DNA of 11,835 nt from Bacteroidota bacterium (GTDB lineage: Bacteria; Bacteroidota; Bacteroidia; Flavobacteriales_F; PHOS-HE28). Under the pieces are notes generated by a model, which saw nothing but the letters and a program-made list of their open reading frames with translations, did no database searches and had not been told where the DNA came from. The position numbers and the translations under genes were made by a program. The stretch is taken from positions 1 to 11,835 of the forward strand of contig JAEZDL010000218.1 of the NCBI GenBank assembly GCA_023418095.1, written 5' to 3'. Below, in pieces: positions 6,075 to 11,835 of the stretch (the first letter of the stretch is position 1; every line of letters starts with the position of its first letter).

Positions 6075-6683
6075 ATGATCGAAAGCCTGAACGGTGAAGT
6101 ATTGGAGAAGGGAGCCGGCCATGTGGTGCTCGATTGCCATGGCGTTGGTTATCGCGTAGCGGTACCTGCCGGAACGATCGCAGGCCTGGAGGCTGCTTCG
6201 CGTTGCCGCCTTCACGTTCATTATTCCGTTTCCGTTGATGTGCGATCGGGTTCGAGCGAACACAAGTTGTTCGGTTTCCTTCATACCGATGAACGCCAGC
6301 TCTTCAGACAACTGATCGAGGTGCAGGGTGTGAGCGCAACGCTGGCGATGTCCATCATGGGCGATCGTCCAGCTCAGGATGTGTACACTGCGATCATGAC
6401 CGGAAATGAAGGTTTCTTCAAAGGGATCAAGGGGATCGGGCCGAAACTCGCGCAACGGATCATCGCTGAACTGCAGGGGAAACTCGCCGGCATTGCCATG
6501 CCCACCAGCGGCGCGCTCGCATCGCCGGGCAATACGCTCCGATCGGAAGCGTTATCGGCACTGGTCTCACTGGGTCTGGAGCGATCGAAGGCCGATCGCG
6601 CGATCCAGACCGTCCTGCAAGACAAGACCAAGGAACCGCCCGGACTGGAGGAGTTGATCAGGCTCTCATTAAAGAATCTCTGA
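6075..6683 (+). CDS. ruvA: Holliday junction branch migration protein RuvA
   Basis: Protein of 202 residues, the normal RuvA length. RuvA tetramers bind four-way DNA junctions and load the RuvB motor for branch migration in recombinational repair. The N-terminal OB-fold domain spans about 1-62 (MIESLNGEVLEKGAGHVVLD, then CHGVGYRVAVP). Two helix-hairpin-helix motifs follow: FRQLIEVQGVSATLAMSIM (77-95) and GFFKGIKGIGPKLAQRIIAEL (113-133). A flexible linker (about 135-152) leads to the C-terminal RuvB-binding domain (SEALSALVSLGLERSKADRAI onward). The loop that usually carries the acidic pin reads SVSVDVRSGSSEHK, with only Asp55 in the place of the usual Glu-Asp pair, so the pin is altered or shifted. 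The gene is followed 12 bases later by sprA and probably shares its transcript. Confidence 0.97.
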   Translation: MIESLNGEVLEKGAGHVVLDCHGVGYRVAVPAGTIAGLEAASRCRLHVHYSVSVDVRSGSSEHKLFGFLHTDERQLFRQLIEVQGVSATLAMSIMGDRPAQDVYTAIMTGNEGFFKGIKGIGPKLAQRIIAELQGKLAGIAMPTSGALASPGNTLRSEALSALVSLGLERSKADRAIQTVLQDKTKEPPGLEELIRLSLKNL

Positions 6684-6695
6684 GCAGAAGATCCA

Positions 6696-9600
6696 ATGTC
6701 CGTGGGTAAGTTCTCACTCAGGCCGATCGCGGCAGCCATCAGATCGGCGGCTGCGGCGATGCTGTTGCTTGCGCTCGTATCGTACACCAGGGCTTCGATC
6801 GGTCCCGATCGCGCATCCGATCCATTCACCCTTCCCGTGGATTCACCTGAAGTGGATCTCGTTTGGCCGATCACCGATCCCGTGGCGCCTGGCGATCCGG
6901 CCACCGGAGGCCTTAACCTGCAGGACCCGGAGAACATCGAGAACGAAGTGATCTACGATCCCGAAACGGGGCAGTACGTGATCCAAAGCACCGTTGGTGG
7001 ATCGTTCGATTACCGTCCACCGATGAGCATGTCGCTGGAGGAATACCTCAACTACGACATGGAGCGCTCCATGGAAACGTATTGGACCGAACGTGTGGAG
7101 CAGGACAGTGAATCCGCGCAGCGCAGCCTGATCCCCGATATCAAGGTGGGTGGCGAAGCGTTCGATCGGATCTTCGGTGGAAATACGATCGAGATCAAGC
7201 CACGGGGATCGGCGGAAGTGATCTTCGGGGTGAACATCAGCAAGACCGAGAACCCACGGATCCCCGTGGATCAACGGCGGATCACCACCTTCAACTTCGA
7301 TCAGCGCATACAGATGAACCTGGTCGGTAACATCGGTGAGAAGCTGAAGATCAACACCAACTACAACACACAGGCGACATTCGATTTCGAGAACCAGGTG
7401 AAGCTGGATTACACCGGTTACGAGGACGAGATCATCCAGAAGATCGAAGCCGGTAACGTAAGTCTTCCATTGCAGGGAACGCTGATCCAGGGAAGCCAGA
7501 GCTTGTTCGGTTTGAAGACCGAATTGCGATTTGGAAGATTGACGGCCACGGCGATCTTCAGCCAGGAAAAAGGTGAACGCAGGAACGTGGCCACGCAAGG
7601 CGGCGCGCAGACCACCAACTTCGACATCAAGGCGGATGAATACGAAGCGAACCGTCACTATTTCCTCAGCCATTATTTCCGCGATCAATACGAGAACGCA
7701 TTGCGAACGCTCCCCACGGTGAACAGCGGGATACAGATCACACGCGTGGAAGTGTGGGTGACCAACACGCGCCAGGATTATCAGCAGAACCGCAACATCG
7801 TTGCCTTCACCGATCTGGGTGAGAATGCCGATCAGGCCGCGATCGATGCGAACAAGGTGAGCAGCGATCTGCCCCCGACCCTGCTCGTGGATGCGCCCGG
7901 TACCGAAGCGAGCAACAATGCGAACTCACTCTACGGGATCGTAAGCACCAATGCCGGCATCCGCAGTTTCGTGAACGCGAGCGGTGCGTTGCAGGCCACC
8001 GGCATGATCGCATCACGCCACTACGAAAAGCTTGAAAGTGCGCGATTGCTGATGCCGAACGAATATTCCTTGAACGATCGGCTTGGATTCATCTCGCTGA
8101 ACCAATCGTTGAACAACGATGAAGTTCTGGCGGTCGCGTTCCAGTACACTTTTCAGGGACAAACTTTCCAGGTCGGCGAATTCTCCACCGATGGGATCAG
8201 CCCGCCCGATGCATTGATCCTGCGCCTGCTTCGCGCCACCATCACCAACCCGCGCCTGCCGTTGTGGGATCTGATGATGAAGAACATCTATGCGCTCGGT
8301 GCCTTCCAGGTGAACCGCGACAACTTCAGGCTCGATCTGGTCTACAACAACCCGACGACGGGCGTGGACATCAACTACATACCACGTGCACCGCTGGACC
8401 AGATCCCCCTGTCACAGGCGCTCGGCCTCGATCGGCTCGATCCGAACAACGCACCGAATCCCGATGGCTGGTTCGACTTCATAGATGGTGCGGCCACGAT
8501 CGGTGGAACGATCCAATCGGCCACAGGCCGCGTGTATTTCCCGGTACTTGAACCGTTCGGCAGTTACCTCGACCGGCAGCTGATCGGTCCCGATCCGAAC
8601 AACCCGATCCAACCCCAGCAGATCAGGCAGAACATCGTTTACCAGCAGCTTTATGATTCAACGAAAACGGCCGCGCAATTCCTTCCGGAACTGAACCGCT
8701 TCCGTTTGCGCGGAAGTTTCCGATCGGAAAGCAGTGATGTGATCTCACTGAACGCGGTGAACATTCCGCAGGGATCGGTATCGGTCACCGCAGGCGGCGT
8801 TCAGCTGATCGAGAACCAGGACTACACGGTGGATTACAACCTGGGCCGCGTGCGGATCCTGAACCAGGGCATCCTTGAAAGCGGAACTCCGGTGAACGTT
8901 TCGCTGGAAAGCAATTCGCTCTTCAGCATACAGACCAAGACACTTGCGGGCGCGCGGTTCGATTACCGGGTGAACAAGGACTTCGTGCTGGGCGGCACCA
9001 TCATGAACCTGTACGAACGGCCGCTCACACAGAAAGTGAACGTGGGCGATGAGCCGATCTCCAACACGATCGTGGGGCTCGATGGTACGTACCAGACCAC
9101 ATCGCAGTGGCTCACGAACGTGGTGGACAAGTTGCCGTTCTACGATACGAAGGCACAATCCACGATCAGTGCTTCCGCGGAAGGAGCGTACCTGATCCCC
9201 GGCCACAGCAATGCGATCGGCGATGCAGGCACCAGCTATGTGGATGATTTCGAAGGAAGCGTGAGCACGATCGATCTGCGCACGCAAAGCCTCTGGTTCC
9301 ACTCCGCCACTCCGCAGGGCATCGATCTGTTCCCCGAAGGTGATTATGTGAACGATCTGCGCAATGGTTTCCGCCGTGCGCAACTTTCCTGGTACGTGAT
9401 CGATCCGCTCTTCTTCCGCAACAACAACCTTACGCCGGAGCACATCGCGAACAACGCGGCAATGCGCAGCGATCACCGCATGCGCGAAGTGTTGGAGCAG
9501 GAAGTGTTCCCCAACCGCCAGCTGGCCGCGGGTACACCTGCGAACATCCCGGTGCTCGATCTCACCTACTATCCCCGGGAACGCGGTCCGTACAACTACA

Positions 9601-11835
9601 ATACTGATATCGACGCCAATGGCGATCTGTTCAACCCGGAGAACAACTGGGCCGGGATCACACGCCGGATCACCACCACCGATTTCGAATCCAGCAACAT
9701 CGAAACGGTGCAGTTCTGGGTGATGGACCCGTTCTATAACGCGAGCAACAGCCAGGGCGATCCAGCCACCAACGTGAACTCGGTGAACAGCACCGGTGGC
9801 CAGCTCTATATCGATCTCGGGAACATCAGCGAGGACATGCTTCGCGATGGACGGAAATTCTTCGAGAACGGACTTCCGCAGAACGATCAGGCACTTTCAC
9901 AGGAGACGGATACCACCGCATGGGGCCTGGTGCCCACCACGCAGAGCGTGGTGAACGCGTTCGCGATCACGGACGACAACAGCAACGCCATGCAGGATGT
10001 GGGGATGGACGGTCTCCCCAGCAACGCGGGCAATGCGTTCCAGGGTGGATTGAACGAACAGAGCTTCTTCCAGGATTACCTCGATGCGATCGGGCCGATC
10101 GTGACCGATCCAACTGCTGCGTCACAGATCCAGGCCGATCCATCCAACGACGATTACCGGTTCTTCCGCGGAAGCCAGCAGGACGCCCAGCAACTCGACA
10201 TCCTGCAGCGGTACAAGCGTTTCAATCTGCCTGAAGGCAACAGCGTGACCGATGAGGACTCACCGGAGGACTATCCAACGCAACAGACCACGCTGCCAAG
10301 TTCAGAGGACATCAACCAGGACCAGAACCTGAGCGAGAGCGAGAGCTATTTCCATTACCGCATCGATCTGCGTCCGCAGGACATGGTGGTGGGGCAGGGC
10401 TACATCACCGATCGGATCCTGGCCACGGCCAACACGCCCGATGGTGCGAAGCAGGTGTACTGGTACCAGTTCAAGGTGCCTGTGCGCCAGCCAACGCAGG
10501 TGGTGAACGGGATCCAGGATTTCCGCAGCATCCGCTTCATGCGCATGTACCTGCACGGCTGGCAGCAGGAGGTGACGCTGCGTTTCGCACGATTGGAATT
10601 CGTTCGTGGTGAATGGCGGAAATACCTCTTCAGCATGGAAACGCCAGGTGAAGGCGGTGCAGGCGATCCCGATCCAACATTGTTCGAAGTGGCCGCGGTG
10701 AACATTGAAGAGAACGGGAACCGCTATCCGATCAATTACGTGCTTCCGCCGGACATCAACCAGGAAGTGGATGTGGCGAGCGCGAACCTTCGCAACCTGA
10801 ACGAGCAATCGTTGCAGATGAAAGTGTGCAACCTCGCCGATGGCGATGCCCGCGCCGCTTTCCGCAACGTGCAATTCGACATCCGCAGTTACAAGAAGCT
10901 GCGCATGTACATCCACGCGGAAGGTTCCGATCCGAACGATCCGCTGGAGTTCGGTGATGCGACCGTGTTCGTTCGCCTGGGTAACGATTTCGATCAGAAC
11001 TACTACGAATACGAGATCCCGCTCACGCCTTCGACCTTCTTCAACAACGACCCGTACAACGTGTGGCCGGAAGCGAACAACATGATCATCGAGTTCGCCA
11101 AGTTGAACGATCTGAAGATCCAACGCGATCAGAGCGGCTTCTCGAAATCGCAGCGTTTCAAAGGTGATGATGGCGACCGGCGGATCTTCGTGAAAGGGAA
11201 CCCGAACCTCAGCCAGATGCGCACGATCATGATCGGGATACGCAACCCGAAGAAGGATGGTGCCGAATCCAACCAATGGACCGCCGATGACGGGCTTTCA
11301 AAATGCCTGGAGGTCTGGGTGAACGAATTGCGGCTTACCGATTTCGATCAAAGTGGCGGCTGGGCGGCCCTTGCACGCGTGAACGCGCAGCTCGCCGATC
11401 TGGGCAACGTGAGCGTGGCCGGTAATTACAGCACCCCGTTCTGGGGAAGCATAGACAAGCGCGTAAGCGAGCGCCAGCGCGAAACCCGCTACGGAGTGGA
11501 CGTTGCAGCGAACCTTGAGATGGGCAAATTCCTGCCGGAGAGCAGCAACATCCGTGTGCCGCTGTTCATCGGTTATTCCGAGCAGGTGAGCAATCCGCAG
11601 TTCGATCCGCTGAATCCGGATATTGAATTCGATGATGCCACACGCACATTGACGCGTGAGGAACGGAAGGAAAGGCTGAAACGATCGCGCACCTACACAC
11701 GCCGGCGAAGCATGAACCTCACCAACGTGCGCAAGGATCGCGCGCCAGGTCAGGAGGAACGTTTCTACCAGGTGGAGAATCTGAATTTCTCCTACGCGTA
11801 CAGCGATCAGGAGTACTATGATGTGAACACCGAAT
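6696..11835 (+). CDS. sprA: T9SS outer-membrane translocon SprA (Sov), 3' end outside window
   Basis: The first 1713 codons are present; family members are usually around 2300-2500 residues, so about a quarter or more is missing. SprA is the giant 36-strand outer-membrane barrel through which type IX cargo leaves the cell; it is also needed for gliding in motile relatives. The N-terminus is a signal peptide (MSVGKFSLRP, then a hydrophobic run). Family landmarks in order: MSLEEYLNYDM, DIKVGGEAFDRIFGGNTIEI (from about residue 148), GSAEVIFGVNISKTENPRIP, NTQATFDFENQVKLDYTGYE, YVDDFEGS (848-855), YYPRERGPYNYN (near 959), WYQFKVPVR (1256), IQDFRSIRFMRMYL, NEQSLQMKVCNLADGDARA (from 1369) and VWVNELRLTDFD. 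The frame was checked at several points along its length and stays open. It is probably co-transcribed with ruvA; its likely cargo includes the two T9SS-tailed proteins in this window. Confidence 0.97.
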   Translation, partial: MSVGKFSLRPIAAAIRSAAAAMLLLALVSYTRASIGPDRASDPFTLPVDSPEVDLVWPITDPVAPGDPATGGLNLQDPENIENEVIYDPETGQYVIQSTVGGSFDYRPPMSMSLEEYLNYDMERSMETYWTERVEQDSESAQRSLIPDIKVGGEAFDRIFGGNTIEIKPRGSAEVIFGVNISKTENPRIPVDQRRITTFNFDQRIQMNLVGNIGEKLKINTNYNTQATFDFENQVKLDYTGYEDEIIQKIEAGNVSLPLQGTLIQGSQSLFGLKTELRFGRLTATAIFSQEKGERRNVATQGGAQTTNFDIKADEYEANRHYFLSHYFRDQYENALRTLPTVNSGIQITRVEVWVTNTRQDYQQNRNIVAFTDLGENADQAAIDANKVSSDLPPTLLVDAPGTEASNNANSLYGIVSTNAGIRSFVNASGALQATGMIASRHYEKLESARLLMPNEYSLNDRLGFISLNQSLNNDEVLAVAFQYTFQGQTFQVGEFSTDGISPPDALILRLLRATITNPRLPLWDLMMKNIYALGAFQVNRDNFRLDLVYNNPTTGVDINYIPRAPLDQIPLSQALGLDRLDPNNAPNPDGWFDFIDGAATIGGTIQSATGRVYFPVLEPFGSYLDRQLIGPDPNNPIQPQQIRQNIVYQQLYDSTKTAAQFLPELNRFRLRGSFRSESSDVISLNAVNIPQGSVSVTAGGVQLIENQDYTVDYNLGRVRILNQGILESGTPVNVSLESNSLFSIQTKTLAGARFDYRVNKDFVLGGTIMNLYERPLTQKVNVGDEPISNTIVGLDGTYQTTSQWLTNVVDKLPFYDTKAQSTISASAEGAYLIPGHSNAIGDAGTSYVDDFEGSVSTIDLRTQSLWFHSATPQGIDLFPEGDYVNDLRNGFRRAQLSWYVIDPLFFRNNNLTPEHIANNAAMRSDHRMREVLEQEVFPNRQLAAGTPANIPVLDLTYYPRERGPYNYNTDIDANGDLFNPENNWAGITRRITTTDFESSNIETVQFWVMDPFYNASNSQGDPATNVNSVNSTGGQLYIDLGNISEDMLRDGRKFFENGLPQNDQALSQETDTTAWGLVPTTQSVVNAFAITDDNSNAMQDVGMDGLPSNAGNAFQGGLNEQSFFQDYLDAIGPIVTDPTAASQIQADPSNDDYRFFRGSQQDAQQLDILQRYKRFNLPEGNSVTDEDSPEDYPTQQTTLPSSEDINQDQNLSESESYFHYRIDLRPQDMVVGQGYITDRILATANTPDGAKQVYWYQFKVPVRQPTQVVNGIQDFRSIRFMRMYLHGWQQEVTLRFARLEFVRGEWRKYLFSMETPGEGGAGDPDPTLFEVAAVNIEENGNRYPINYVLPPDINQEVDVASANLRNLNEQSLQMKVCNLADGDARAAFRNVQFDIRSYKKLRMYIHAEGSDPNDPLEFGDATVFVRLGNDFDQNYYEYEIPLTPSTFFNNDPYNVWPEANNMIIEFAKLNDLKIQRDQSGFSKSQRFKGDDGDRRIFVKGNPNLSQMRTIMIGIRNPKKDGAESNQWTADDGLSKCLEVWVNELRLTDFDQSGGWAALARVNAQLADLGNVSVAGNYSTPFWGSIDKRVSERQRETRYGVDVAANLEMGKFLPESSNIRVPLFIGYSEQVSNPQFDPLNPDIEFDDATRTLTREERKERLKRSRTYTRRRSMNLTNVRKDRAPGQEERFYQVENLNFSYAYSDQEYYDVNTE

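Noticed and set aside
10302..11276. A 324-codon open frame on the minus strand within sprA (also 8745-9476 and 6843-7688)
   Set aside because: The plus frame matches SprA landmarks throughout; the minus frames are long only because stop codons are rare in the complement of this GC-rich gene.
1..11835. CRISPR array, tRNA or rRNA genes, insertion sequences, prophage or defence genes
   Set aside because: No spaced direct repeats, tRNA-like cloverleaf, transposase motifs or phage proteins were seen; nearly all the sequence is taken up by recognisable envelope, secretion and repair genes.

Overview
The window looks like chromosomal sequence from a member of the Bacteroidota, most likely a Flavobacteriales-type lineage with unusually high GC (about 55% by eye). 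The grounds are a clear sprA gene (the type IX secretion outer-membrane channel, restricted to this phylum), two proteins ending in type IX (T9SS) C-terminal sorting domains, an Omp28-type lipoprotein, the absence of consistent Shine-Dalgarno sequences, and a promoter -7 element of the TAnnTTTG type.

Left part (1-4267, all minus strand): four exported proteins in a row. In transcription order they are a T9SS-secreted protein with an N-terminal thioredoxin-fold CGPC domain, a TlpA-like periplasmic thioredoxin (CAPC), an outer-membrane beta-barrel of the DUF6029 type whose mature form has exactly two cysteines (CX4C) just before its last strand, and an Omp28-type lipoprotein (CNNC) that leaves the window at its left edge. 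Rho-independent-type hairpins with T-tracts follow the first and second genes. The barrel and lipoprotein genes are 3 bases apart and are surely co-transcribed. The grouping suggests, but does not prove, an envelope thiol-redox function.

Middle part (4268-6074): a divergent intergenic region with a good Bacteroidota -7 box, then a small T9SS-sorted secreted protein on the plus strand. Its stop codon abuts the stop codon of a convergent sirtuin gene (class III deacylase signature, zinc-site cysteines missing). A 30-base near-perfect inverted repeat lies inside the 3' end of the sirtuin gene.

Right part (6075-11835, plus strand): ruvA (Holliday junction branch migration) followed 12 bases later by sprA, of which the first 1713 codons are present. 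SprA would export the two T9SS cargo proteins encoded nearby.

Across the whole window the palindrome GATC is strikingly over-represented, in all three codon phases and on both gene orientations, which points to selection at the DNA level. No RNA genes, CRISPR arrays, insertion sequences or phage genes were seen; the only gene-free stretches are short (194 and 158 bases at most).
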